Assembly: GCF_001949145.1 (NCBI RefSeq)
Contig: NW_019091421.1
Location: 290,777-354,776 of the forward strand
Source: Acanthaster planci
Lineage: Eukaryota; Echinodermata; Asteroidea; Valvatida; Acanthasteridae
DNA: 64,000 nucleotides
Direction of reading: 5' to 3'
The notes below the pieces were generated by a model. The model saw nothing but the letters and a program-made list of their open reading frames with translations. It was not told the origin of the DNA and searched no databases. The position numbers and the translations under genes are program-made. This document shows, piece by piece, positions 38,201-49,963 of this stretch (position 1 is the first letter of the stretch; every line of letters starts with the position of its first letter).

Positions 38201-39333
38201 TTGCATCTTCCGTGGAGCGTGGAATTGAAATCTGCGTTATGCAGTTGTGTTGCGGTGACATGTCCCTCTGTTACCATGGAAACATTCAAACTCCGACTTA
38301 CTTGTTTCTGCTTAAAGGAACCTCATACAGAATTTCCTGCATTGGTCCTGTTTATCAGTCTGTCTTCCTCGAGCACAGGGATTTAATTTCCCATCTACCC
38401 TTTCATTAAAATTGGTATTTCTTTTTTTTTCATCACAAGGTGTCCAGTGATTGCATTTCAATATTCCGAGCACAGAGCAGTGTGCTCTTGCTATAACTAA
38501 CTAACGGACCACATATCTTGACACATTTTTGTAAATGCTTAGCAGGGAGCCATGGGTGTTTCTGTTCTGGGATGTGAATTGCTTGGAGATGTACCAATCT
38601 TCCACTTTCGATGCTCCTTTCAAATTTAATGTGAATTTTTAAATTTTTTTTGTTATTTGTAGCATGTCATTCCCAGTGAAGCTTACCTTTGAAAACAAAC
38701 AGAATGAGCAATTGTGCCCTAAAAACAGCTGTAGCCTGTTGGTAAAACATTTGTAGTTAACCTTATCTGTCTTGCGTAGATTAACTGATTAGCGTGATGT
38801 ATTGGACAGAGTGCAATGTTGCAGAGATTAATGCTTTTTATCCCCAAAGTTGGTTAAATGTAATAAAAAAACAACAACAACCCAACAAACAAACCAACAA
38901 CCAACAAACAAACAAACAACCCAACAACCCCAACAAACAAACAAACAAACAGAACAAACAAAAGTACACTGAAGTGAACAAAATTGTTCCATCCCTCATT
39001 ACTGGTATTTATAAGTACAGTATTTCCTTTTGATGATGATTGCTTCTTGCCTCAGGTTGCACTCCGTTGCACTATGCGGCTGGCAATGGCCACTTGGTGC
39101 TCGTCAAATGGTTCATCCATGAGGTGGACGTCAACCTGACCCCAAAGAGTAACAAGGAACGGACACCCAGGATGCTTGCCAAGAGAAATGGACACAGCAA
39201 AGTGGCACACTTCCTGGCTGAAATGGGTGAGCAAGATGACCCCCATCAGTACTGTTGTGTGGTCAAGCCCTCACAGGTTTTCAGAGATCCCACAAGTCCT
39301 CACATGAGTTTACCATCAGTCATCGAGTCTTAA
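29245..39333 (+). CDS. Small ankyrin-repeat protein
   Basis: Four coding exons with matching phases: 29245-29284, 33314-33363, 36771-36894 and 39056-39333 (stop TAA), giving 163 aa. Three ankyrin units are visible: LHEAAFSGNVGLLRLLLDQG (residues about 9-28), GQTALHRASMNGNLDCARI (about 38 onward, with LISYGA following) and GCTPLHYAAGNGHLVLVKW, then a weaker fourth, RTPRMLAKRNGHSKVAHFL. The tail is polar (EQDDPHQYCCVV...). Ankyrin repeats are protein-binding modules; there is no enzymatic, membrane or DNA-binding domain, so the partner cannot be named. I do not recognise a specific orthologue. A GTGAGC follows the codon for Met near the end of exon 4, so a further spliced isoform is possible. 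The start is the only in-frame ATG found in exon 1. Confidence 0.85.
29518..29567. repeat. Short perfect-loop inverted repeat
   Basis: Arms 29518-29540 and 29545-29567 are 23 bp with one mismatch around a 4-nt loop (ACAC). As RNA this would form a stable hairpin in intron 1 of the ankyrin gene, 233 nt after its first donor site. Confidence 0.85.
30327..30385. repeat. Hairpin with CCCTAA-containing arms, copy 1
   Basis: Arms 30327-30349 and 30363-30385 are 23-bp perfect reverse complements around a 13-nt loop TTCACCTGTTGGA. The arms contain the telomere-like string CCCTAACCCT. A diverged copy with the same loop is at 54651-54701. Confidence 0.9.
32411..32665 (+). mobile_element. tRNA-derived SINE
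   Basis: GGTTCGATTCC at 32464-32474 is a perfect RNA polymerase III B box. It sits in a perfect 5-bp T-arm (CCGGG/CCCGG), with an A-box-like TGGCAAGGTAG at 32421. The body that follows (GTGGGTTTTACCCAGACTAT and a TCTCCCACCTCT block) resembles the body of SINEs seen in marine invertebrates. The acceptor arm is not conserved, so this is not a functional tRNA gene. The ends are approximate. It lies in intron 1 of the ankyrin gene. Confidence 0.75.
34041..34250. repeat. Diverged tandem duplication, about 110 bp
   Basis: The block TCTGATGTCTTGCATTTGGG near 34098, with its T-rich and CAGTCCAGC sequel, recurs in diverged form as CTACTGTCTTGCGTTTTGGG near 34203 with CATCCCAGCC. It is an intronic duplication of no evident function. 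Confidence 0.5.
37684..37767. repeat. 24-bp tandem repeat in ankyrin-gene intron 3
   Basis: Three full units of 24 bp built on CCAACYGACCCRCCCACCAG begin at 37684, 37708 and 37732, with a fourth partial unit. Alternate copies share the same C/T variant, suggesting an earlier 48-bp doubling. Confidence 0.9.
38868..38962. repeat. (AAAC)n / AACA-rich simple repeat
   Basis: An almost pure A and C tract of AACA, CAAC and CCAACA words precedes the last ankyrin-gene exon by about 95 bp. It lies in the intron. Confidence 0.9.
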
Positions 39334-39819
39334 CACATATATCCATAGTGTTCACACCTTCGCAGTGCCTGCATATAGGTCACTTTGAATGATGTCTAGT
39401 ATTGAAGTCAGTAGTCTTTAGTAACCAAGGTTCTCAATTCAGTCTACATCAGCTATCGTTAAGAGATACACTCCCTTGTCAGAGTCTGTCCCTTATTGAG
39501 TTGTGATGGATTGAGCTACATGTCTGAGAAGCACAGTTCAACTTTCACTGTCCCCAGAGTTACGTCAACTCTTTTTTATTTTCATTTCCACTCTTTTTTT
39601 TGGATTAAAACTTTCTTTCACATTCAGCAAACCACTTCCCAAAAGCACCATTTCCCTTTGATGTCAGGTTTATTTTCTGTCGCTTGGCTCTCTAAGCTTG
39701 ATTCTCTTCCCGTTTTTCCACCTCCGCAAAATGTAAGCTGAAATCATTGTCTCCTTGAGGGATACGTTCCATTCACAGCTTGGTTTTAAAAAGGCTTACA
39801 AGTCTTACTGTAGAAGCAA

Positions 39820-39825
39820 AATAAA
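39820..39825 (+). terminator. Candidate polyadenylation signal of the ankyrin gene
   Basis: A canonical AATAAA occurs about 490 nt after the TAA stop codon. Its strand and distance fit, but no transcript end is known. Confidence 0.5.
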
Positions 39826-42800
39826 ACATCTCGTCCATGAGACTAGTACCATGATGGAGGGGAGGGAGGAGAGCAATCTTGGACTCCATCAGACATGAAC
39901 AGCTCTGTCAATATTGAACATGGAAAGCTAGCAACTCCATAATGAAGTGGTGTAGATATGAGATCCATGTGCACTGTAAGCTGATACTATGCAAACAAAA
40001 GGAAGTCTTTATCCAGAACTGTAACAGGTATGACAAAAATCTGACCTTTGACCTATCATTCTTGGAAGGCTAACAAATAATTGTAAGGTATGGACATGTA
40101 AATTATCCACACTTCCAGAACTTTTTTGTATCATGTACATATGCATATTCTTGTACTTTGTGGTGTCCACATCATGCTCCTTCCATTCAGAGAGAAGATT
40201 GTTGCTCTTGGGTAAATTTCTTCTGCATTTTGTAAAAAACTTCCATTTGCAATAATTGTCTTTTTTTTCAATTTCTCCCGGGGGGGGGGTTGGATAGACC
40301 ACACAAACATAAATGATTGTGGAAACTACTGCATTGGTTCTCACTTACTTGTACATTTCAACATATGTATAAACAAAGCCTTGTGCATGGAGTACCTTTT
40401 GGTTCACCATAATGTATGTTTTTCACTTTGGCCTAATGGGTAATGAAAACTGGCCTGTCTGCTGTTCACGGTACTGTGAGTGTTAATACTCCTGTTAAGT
40501 TTTTGTTCTTGTCCCTCATGTTTTTCACAGAAAACAAACAGTCTGGCTTTTCATGGCTTGGAAGCCCTTGATGGCAGCATTGAACATCAAAGTGACCATA
40601 CATTAAAAAAGACACCACTGCCAAGGAAATTGTTACAGTGTATATACTCGGAACCAAATTGCAGTTGACATTGGACAGCACGTCTATACTTCTACATCCG
40701 CATGCCTCTGCCACGGTTTTGTATTTTGCGAGAGCACAGATATGTCTGCCATCGGATGTTGTTCTTGACTGAGGAGAAGATGGACACTCTCAAAGAATTC
40801 AGATGGGTCTTGAAATTTCCTCCTATTTTGACAAGATAGAGTATGTGGGCTAGGGTGTCTTGTCCTGTCAACTGAAGGCTGCTCACCTGCTTACTATCAC
40901 AGGCTCATCACATGACATTCACATATTACCTACCTGTACACGTACATTTCAAATTCCCATGTATGTGTACATTGTATGCATTACAACTTGGGTACAAAAT
41001 TGTTTCGAAAGGTGTTTGTCACGGGTGTTTTTTTGGCATTTGTTGTCAAAAACAGCTTGACCCTTCTTTGGCAGTGCAAACGCAGTGTAAGAGGGATCAG
41101 AACCAGTGTCTAGATCGAGCACAGGCATTCTAAGACAACACCAGTTGTGCCATCTGTGTCTTACGCATTTTTGACCCAGTAAAGTTACAAATCTGTCAAA
41201 AATTAAACCACAAGAACTGTTGACCGATTAATGGCATAGACGATGGTTTGAAGCAACCCCTGGTCATGGTGCACTGTTGGCATGCAATCACTACTAGAGC
41301 TACGGTACAGAAATTACAATGCTAGGAAGAGGAAGAGATTTATTGTCTCTGTGAGGTAATAGGAATCATAAATCGTCTACTCCTTGCTTTGTGGATGTCT
41401 GAATAGCATATTCATAAGCTCAGCAGTTGTTAATTGAAATTCATCCTTTGATAGGAAAGTAGTTATATGTATTACCATCTGAGGAACTGGCTTCCTACGA
41501 TAAGTAAGCTTCAGGGGCAATTTTATTTTGAAGACAAATTTACCTAATGCAGATGGAGAAGAATTAATTAATCACCAGCCAGTGCAAGGCATCAGACAAT
41601 AAAAGTTTTATGAGGGGATTACATGTTGCAGTTTATGGTTTACTGATAAGTTTTGGACTCACGATGGGAGAGATAATGACAGGTGCATAACAGGGGGAAA
41701 GATAAGATTGAGGAAATAGGTTTTGGGCAGAACAGTTACGTTGAGAAAATGTTGTAGCAGTTAAAAAGGATTTTAACTCAAATGGATATGGTCAGTATGC
41801 TGGGGGTAGAGGTTGTATATGTACATGTACACGTATGTTTGTGTAAATGTATCGGACTGTCTGCTGTGCATGCATGCACATCTCACCAGTATCTCTCCAA
41901 CTCAAAATTGAGTGTTATTTACAATGGATTGTGCACGATTGGTAGGTCACGCATGATTAATACTCCCATGCCTGGTTTGCACTTACATGTGTTAGTAATT
42001 TTGAATGGAAGTTCCTATTGATATTAATTTGTCCTTCACTGCTGGAGAGCCTGGTCTGATCACCTCCCTCCTTGTTTACTCTGCGAGCTCAGCGGAGACT
42101 GTTTTGTAATTATCAGAAAAGCCGCTCTCCACCTCTGGGAAAATTACTTTATACACATGCAACCCAAGGGAAGGCAGTAGTGACATTTGGCTTCAGGACG
42201 CCCGTACCGGTAGGTCTGGGCCCAGCCTCTGCATTGTTGCCACTGTGCAGAAATCCAACACAATGCAGAGGGGCATTTGTGACATGGTCCATGTCCGTGA
42301 AACTTGAATCAATTCAGAAGGGAATATTCTGGATAAAAGATTTTTTTAAGGTTGCCTTATTGTTTCCATTTCAATAAGATAGAGCTTCATTTGCCTTCTT
42401 GACCAACAGATGACATGCCTTATAATATTAAATATATTCATGTGTAGTAATTCAATTTTTATTCATAAGAAGGACGGTGCCTACCTGTGGAAACCCAGTG
42501 TAAAATCATTCTTAAAAGTTTACTCAAAGGATAAATTGTCTGTGATCTGTTCTTCTGCTAAGTCTTTATACATTTGATGTTTTGTTTTGTTTTGCTTTTC
42601 TCCATTGAACTGAATGTTCTTGTAAATGATGTTAAGGTTACTGCAGTTCTGTTGACTTCAGCCCAGATCCTTACAATTATGTATAGGTTTGTCCATCCCT
42701 GCTAGATTGTGAAGGGCTTCCTTTCAATTTTGCTCTCCATTGGTGTTAAGATAACATTCCATTTCAACATTTTCAAGTGCTGTTCCAATTAGGAGTCATT

Positions 42801-43245
42801 ACCACAGACATATAAATGCATAGGCCACCAGATCGCAATCTACTACATGAATATTTCATGATCTGCACAGCGCCAGACTAAAATCAAAACTATGGGCAAA
42901 TTCACCCCTTGATATGGGGAATTTACGCACAGTTGAAGAATTCCAGCCTTACAATTCTATGAAGCCATTTTTCAATTATGAAAAAATCCGCTGTTTACTT
43001 AATCTGGCTTATGTACATTCAAAACACTGCAGTTGAAACACTTGAAAAGAAGAGCAGGACTGAAGAGCAAATCAGTGAACGTATTTTGGGAGCATATGTA
43101 AACAAATGCAGGCAATATAAGTGCGTTGCGCGTGACGCGTTTTGAACGTGCTGTCATCCATCACTCTACCCGTTGTTTGCCCATACTTTTCAAAGTCAAG
43201 GTTATATGCGCGCGACTGACAGTCTATGTCTTATATGTCTGTGGT
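42801..43245. mobile_element. 445-bp element with 15-bp terminal inverted repeats, copy 1
   Basis: The element begins ACCACAGACATATAA and ends TTATATGTCTGTGGT, an exact 15-bp terminal inverted repeat. CATT is present just outside both ends and may be a 4-bp target-site duplication. The interior has no long frame, so it is a non-autonomous DNA element. A diverged copy in the opposite orientation is at about 50650-51068. Confidence 0.85.
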
Positions 43246-44839
43246 CATTAGACACGCATCACTAGTGCGTTTGCTCCAGCCTGTATCGTCATTACAATTT
43301 AGACAAATCTTTAAAAGTGTTGGCAACGTAATTTAATGTGTCTCCGAGAATTTACCACTGTAGGTAGTGTGTACACTATGAGTGATCCCCCTCCCCCGTC
43401 GCTGCACTCTACTGCAGTCAGTCAGCCACTGTACTTTGGAGTCACTGTATGCTCAGCAGAGTGGAAATAAATATCCAGTCTGCCAATTATCAGAACGACA
43501 GCGCACGTTATCCACGGTAGAGAGATGTTGCTGATTTTACATAGGAAAATGCGTACATGTATGCACAACTACAGGGCTCAGTTGTCGTGTGAGCAAGTGA
43601 TTTTGCAGGACTTTGGTATTGTATGTAGATTTCTAGAGTGCTACCTTCTGCTGGTAGTCTTTTTTCCTCAATTTTTTGTTGTTAAGGAGATATGGTTTGA
43701 GACATGAAGTACATTTGTGATTTACATTTTTTATTGGGGGAAGGTGGAAATATTACGAAATTATGGCAACCACTTGTTTGCATGGGGGATGTTGTTGATT
43801 GGAAGTAATTTCATGGAGCAGCTAAGCGCAACATTTTACTCGGCAAAGAAAGATTTGCGTAGCATAAACTGGCCCAAAAGTGATAGGATTTTTATTGCTT
43901 CTGGCTGGTTCTCTCCTGTTTGGGTTAGCACAATAAGCCAGTTGTATTTTCTACTCAAAGCAAAATGAAATTGAGTCCAGGATGGAGTTGATTTGGAGGA
44001 TTTTCTGTGGATAAATACCCAAAATAGAAAAAAATGAACTGTAAACCGTGTGCACACGTCACAGTGAATAGAAATCAAAAGGGAGATGTATACAGTTAAA
44101 AAAGAAATGGGTAGTGGGGTCTGCAGAAATTTGACTTTCTTTTTCTGATTTATGCCCCTTGACATTTTGCTCCCTTTATCCAAGCAGTTTTTTTTTAAAA
44201 AGTCATGCTCGTTCACTTGAAATGAACACTGTACATCATCACCATCCATTGCGTTTAATGCCTTGTGCATTTAGAAGCCATTTGTGAAATGAATCATGGA
44301 CAATACAACCATCTCAAAGCACCCAACTGGTGTGACTCTGCAATGAGCCAGCACCGCCAGCAAATAAATAAGAGGATATCATCAAACACGTCTTCAATCA
44401 TCAATCCTGCATCGTTCTGATGAGAGAGTAATGGATGGTGCGCATTTCCTGAAGTGTCTTGGATGAGACTATAAACACATCGAGTGGTAATCGGCCCATT
44501 CGGTGGCCTGGGTCGCATGTGTTAAGGGGCCATCAAAGGAATTAGTGTTTGCCGATGTCCTGTGCATGATGAGGTACACAAGAAGCACTAATGGCAGCCG
44601 GGGAGACATGTACATGTGTGGAGATATATTTACACTAAGATTGGAAAGCTAACCGGCGAGCTACTGTATATGATTACTCAAAGTAAGTGTGTTCACGTAG
44701 AAAGTTTGAAGCAATCTGTCAGAACAGGTGATGCAAGCCTTTAAGTAATCTGGTCTCTGCAGATGAGTTCAAGCTTTGTAGGAGACAAACATATGCATAT
44801 CCTTCTCCCTGATGACTCTTGCTGTGAATGTGATGAGCA

Positions 44840-44945
44840 TTCAGCTTCACTCTTTCTCCTGAAGAAGAACAGAGCACACTGTTCGAAACGTCGAGTGAAC
44901 CCCGGTTCTTTTCAGAACCACACACACTCAAAGAGAGAATTTGAT
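44840..44945 (+). mobile_element. Penelope-like fragment with hammerhead ribozyme motif
   Basis: CTGAAGA at 44859-44865 is followed by a 6-bp stem (GAACAG 44867-44872 with CTGTTC 44879-44884), GAAA at 44885-44888, then the palindrome ACGT (44888-44891) and C at 44892. GAG (44893-44895) can pair with CTC (44856-44858) to start stem I, and TGAA with TTCA (44846-44849) can extend it. This order matches minimal hammerhead ribozymes of Penelope-like retroelements, where stem III is so short that cleavage is thought to need a dimer. A hairpin GGTTCT/AGAACC follows at once. No reverse transcriptase remains nearby. Activity is untested. Confidence 0.65.
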
Positions 44946-45570
44946 TACATGGTGTCACCGCAAACTTCACATAGTCAGCTTCATCTTGTCAATTCTTGCC
45001 GTATCAATCATCACCAGCACAACTGGCTAGACATTGACACAAGCAAAAGAGCTCATAACCACCGAACAAAAGCGAGGGTAGAAGCATGTCATTTCCAGCC
45101 TCTTTACCGACTCAACCACTCAAAGGGCCGTAGACAATTCGTTCGTATTTCCCTTGCCAAGTATTGACTTCCACTCAAGGAACTGATGTCGTTTTGTGTT
45201 GCACACCCAAATGTGAATACATGTATATTACATCTTTTCAGTAAATCAAGGCTATTCCCTTTATTTTGCTCCCTCCGCCTTAAATAAACCAACTCAGAGG
45301 AAGACGTGATACATTTTTTTTGTACATCAAGACACCTGTAAGTCAGTTTAAGGCCACAAGGAAAGCAATGGAACTAGTACTAGTCGTGTGACCCTTTACA
45401 CTCGCTCCTCATGTCCAAGAGAGGTGTTCATGTTACCATTTGTCTTTCCAAAGAAGAATTTGCCAAGTTCAAAACATCAGGGCGCTCAATTTTCGATTAA
45501 TTAATTTCAGTTCTGTCAGTCAGTGAGCAGTCTGCTGCAGCTTCATCTTTGCTGTTATCAGACATTACAT

Positions 45571-45748
45571 CAATACGGGCGTTTCACAATAGTGCGCCTC
45601 CAAGAGTTTGCAACATGTTGGCCAATCACAGTGCGAGAAATTTGTCGACCCAATGCGCGTTTGGAAAGGGCCAACAAATTTTGCGCTTTGTGATTGGCCA
45701 ACGCGTTGCAAACTCTTGGAGGCACACTATTGTGAATAGCCCGTATTG
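45571..45748. mobile_element. 178-bp foldback (MITE-like) element
   Basis: The ends CAATACGGGC and GCCCGTATTG are exact reverse complements. The arms continue inward for roughly 70 bp with a few mismatches, for example CCTCCAAGAGTTTGCAAC against GTTGCAAACTCTTGGAGG, and CCAATCACA against TGTGATTGG. Short and without a frame, it fits a foldback MITE. Confidence 0.85.
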
Positions 45749-48700
45749 CTTCACATCCGTGCTGGGTTTTCAGGCCATGTGGCTCATGGAGCATTATACC
45801 GTGTTAATACAAATTGTTCATAATTTGATAACATAATTGGTTGTAAACAAGGTTAACAACAGACAATGGGGACCACTGTCACCAAAAAAGTGAAAACTTT
45901 TGTAAACTTTTTAGTAAAAAAGAAATATTATTGTACATATCTCGTGTCTCAGAAATCAGTTGGACATCCCTCAGAAAGTTTTGATATGCCCACTTATCAT
46001 GCCAACTCATGAATTTGGCAGTTTCCATGGAACTGCAATTCAGTGCTGATTTCTCATGGGAATCATCAAGCACTGGATAATCTTGCAATGCAAACAACTG
46101 AAAATTAATTAGTGTGTGGTTCAGAAAATGCTGCCTTCCAACAGAAAGGTAACCATTCCACTCTGTTTGCATACTAAATGCAGTAAAGCTGATGAGATGT
46201 TGCTTGATTGTTGATTCAATTATTCATTTTGCCATGGAAATGACAGCTACACATATACCAACGTCCTCATGAGAGGTTGGCTCTGTTGATTGTGTTTGTA
46301 ATACTGGTTACCTGTACAATGTGACAGCTGTCATGAAGAAAAGCCTTGGAGACAAATTTCTCATTACTAGTACAGAACAAATAACTCCAGAGTATTTTTT
46401 TCATCAAACAGTGCAATCTCCTGTTCCTTTTTTTAAGATGATTTCACAATTTTGTATTAAATTTTAACAAATCTAGTCATAAGAATTACCAGCACTTCAG
46501 AAGCAGTATAGCACTTTGTGTTTGTCATGATGGCTGGCCCTATAAAATGGGTGACCTGGTGGTATGTTTACCTGCTGGTAAATTCCTTTAAATTGCAAGG
46601 TTCTTCCAAAATATTAAATCTCATGACACCATATAGTAGTGTGTAAAATTTGATAGCTCTTATTTATATGGTGTTAAAATCTCTTTTTTTTTCTTTTCTT
46701 GTGCTAGCCATTTCATTTTCAATGCAGTTGGACGTAACAATGCATTGGTTGAACAGCTGACTTATCTGTAATGTCATTAGCTCATTTCCTTAGCTAATTT
46801 CACGTATGCTGAATACATAAATGGTCGCTGAATGTAGCCATATGGCCAGTAAATAGCGGGGTACATGTACTTTGGAGAGTGCAATTTTGACATCAAAAGT
46901 CATTCACAACAGCATTTCTTAGAGTTGACACAAGTCTTTAGTAGTTAGAATTTAGCTTTATCACCAAATTTCAGCTTTTTATCCTTCAAGATCTTTACTC
47001 TGAATTTCAGCTTTTTTGTACACTTGCTCTGTGCAAAACTATGGGGGCTCTTGGAATTTCAGCTTTTTGGCTGGCTGTGTTCAGCTTGACTTGTATGTGG
47101 CCACTCACACCCCTGATAGCTGCCAACACATGAACGATTTAATGTACGTGCCACAATGTCACGAATGTGTTCTCATGTCTGTCTTTGCAGGAATCACTGA
47201 CTGACAGCCACCTGCCCTCATGTAACAATCGATATGTACATTATCTGCTCCGAGTGGAACAAAAGAGGGCATACTTTTTGGGTACTCGGCATGTTTTTTG
47301 GTACTCGCTGCATAGGCGCGCCCTGAGGCCCGCAAGTATATGTGCATTTGATGCAGAGCACGCTGAGTGTGCGTAACTAATTTATTATGGTATGTATGGT
47401 CTTTGCGTACAAGAACCCACTTGTAACCACCTGTCTTTCTTTCGCCGATTGACGGTGCACTTCAGCTCGGGGCGGATTCAAAGCCTTGAACATTTGCAAG
47501 TGAAACCCAAGCAGCCTTTGGCTTCTGTGAAGTAGTATATGTACAAGTAGAAGCCACTTAAAATAGCCAAATTCGTAGCAATAAATGTTTTATGCACTGC
47601 GATACCGGCACATGGACTGTACGTTGTATAGGCTTTCCACTCAGCGTTAAATGCATATTTACATGTATACAATGTAATTGTAACTTAGCATATTTAAGGA
47701 AGCCACATTTTAGAGAATTGTTTATTTTTTATCTGAACACTACATGAAATTAAACAAGTTCACCAAATCTGTGCAGTTTGCGCTTGTGTTTATTTATACA
47801 CAAATGAGCAGAAAAATTACTTTTCGACCAGGGAAAACATAGTGTTTTTTTTCACTGGTGGTGATGAAAAGCATTCTGAGGTTGGATGTGATAAGCATGT
47901 AAAGAAGAATTCTCAGAAAGTTGAGAGAAAATAAACAGCATACAAGATTGCACCATAAGCAAGACCTCAAAAAACACTACCAGGTTGGTCAGATTAAAGA
48001 GTGGAAAATGTTCAGGATCTGTAATTACAAAATTATCGTTTCAAAACCTGTAAAGTTGTTTAGCCTTTAACTGTTCTTATTATAAAACAAGAAGATTTAC
48101 TCTGTTGTTGAAAAAGCTTCAGAGTATAATGGGTCACACAAAGTAACCTTAGTATGGATTTGAAATGTGGGCTCTAACATCTCTTAGTTTGCAAGAAATC
48201 AAAATGACATCATTTGGCCAATTACTTCTAAAAAAAGACTTACCTTACAAATTTAACAATGCTGATAACTTGTGTTAAATAATACCTTAGAAATGTGTCA
48301 GACCCCCCAAGTAATCACTTTTTCAGTCACTGAAGGAAAATCTATCAACTTCTCTCTGTTTTTCCTCTTGAGTACAAATGCCATTCAAAATGTTGATACA
48401 CACTGGGAAGTCCACAAGTCATTTATGCAGGTAACTGCGTAAGTATATGAGACATCTCTTCTGACATAAAGAGGGCGCTATGTAGCCTGATGAGGGGTAA
48501 AAGGAGAGTCCAGCTTGGCTTTGCTTGTGAATGTAACAGCCCTCTAGCTCTGGGAACCTGGCCCTGTAACTCTTGTAGGTATTTCATGTTCAGACTACGT
48601 GTAAACACTCTCCCCACTCGCTTCATGTTGTGTTTTGATGTTCCTGTGCACATTAAAACCCAGTGACTTATACTGAGCATGCAGTTTTTTCGAAGGAGCT

Positions 48701-49419
48701 AGAGATTGGAAATTTGGGGCTCACTGTAGTGGACACAGACTTTAAGGCAAGATTTGAGAAATTCATTAGGACACTTACATTTGGCTGTTTTCCAAGTTGC
48801 TGTTCATCTCTGTACATGGTCATTGCTAAGTACTTATTTTTTTGGGGGGGATTTCTTTTCTTAATTTTTTTCTTGTTTCCACTTTAGATTTGTTTGCCTT
48901 GTGACCTCAACTAATTGGCTGTCCCATGCAAAGGCATCTATTGTGAGTATGTCTGTAAAGTTTCAATTCAACCTGACAAAAAGAGTAGGACACTATTCAC
49001 ACAAACCAAGCAGTGGCTGGAAACTGACGTCCATCAGTAAATTCTCTATAAAATTTCCCATGACACATGCATTAGCAAACAACTACATGTAAATATATTA
49101 CTGGAAATATCAAGAGAACAATTACAATAACGCATTAATATCAGCACAGGAACTAGTGCAGATATAACATGGTTTCAGGGTGGAAGGTCAATAGTAGCTT
49201 CCGAGGTGTTGGAAGCTGACAAACTAGTTCCTGAGGAAAAAGCTGAAAGACATACCAGCTTCCCACAGCATGAGGAGGGGAGCTGATGGCTGACGTCAAC
49301 TATCCATCCAAAATAAACTATGGTATATTTTTCTTACTATTCCACACAAATATGAATTCAGTTGCTACTACACTTTCAAGCATCAGTAAATACAGGAAAA
49401 TGCTACATGAGTGTCGCCA

Positions 49420-49425
49420 TTTATT
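49420..49425 (-). terminator. Candidate polyadenylation signal of the RNF151-like gene
   Basis: TTTATT on the plus strand is AATAAA on the minus strand, about 540 nt past the TGA stop. A second copy of the hexamer lies at 49432-49437. Confidence 0.4.
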
Positions 49426-49963
49426 TCTGTGTTTATTAAGCTAGGGCAATGTTCATGCAAGCATACTACCCCTGGGTGATGGTTCCACGATTGCTTGGTA
49501 ATGCAAATGCACATAGTTAACTACTGCCCGGATGGGCAAGGCAATAGTTCACCCCACGCACATATTTAACCTGTGCAAGGATCGTTTGTGTGTGGGCACA
49601 GTAAACAGAAAAATAGAAACTGTAATGTGATGGCGAGTGGACCAGTGAGCATTCTGCTCTCAGGCCTAAATATTCATGTGGTACAATAATGTTAAACAAA
49701 TCTGCTATTTGGCTGTAGCATGATTGTCACAATCAGGCAGTCAAGCCAAGTCGGCCGTCTTGCACCACAGTATGTGCGCACATTACACAGGCAAAATAAG
49801 ACAGGCCACCACATTTAATTTTTACAGAAATTCGCCTGCCCGGGGAAGCAAATTTTAATACTCTGCCTTTTTAATAGCTTTAGTCTGCGATGAAAGAAAA
49901 ACTAGAGAATTGCTTTGCAGTTACCTAACCAGCATGCAGTGGTAGGCTTTCCCATGCATGACA

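Larger units (their letters stand above)
39334..49963. other. 10.6-kb gene-poor interval with mobile elements
   Basis: No exon chain with recognisable protein similarity could be assembled on either strand. The short open frames are not conserved in composition and have no matching splice partners. The start is the 3' untranslated region of the ankyrin gene, with AATAAA at 39820. The end is the 3' untranslated region of the RNF151-like gene. In between lie a terminal-inverted-repeat element (42801-43245), a Penelope-like fragment (44859-44908 core) and a foldback element (45571-45748). Confidence 0.6.

Noticed and set aside
44763-45167. 134-codon plus-strand frame over the Penelope-like fragment
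   Set aside because: The translation has no similarity to a reverse transcriptase or endonuclease and crosses the structured ribozyme-like motif.
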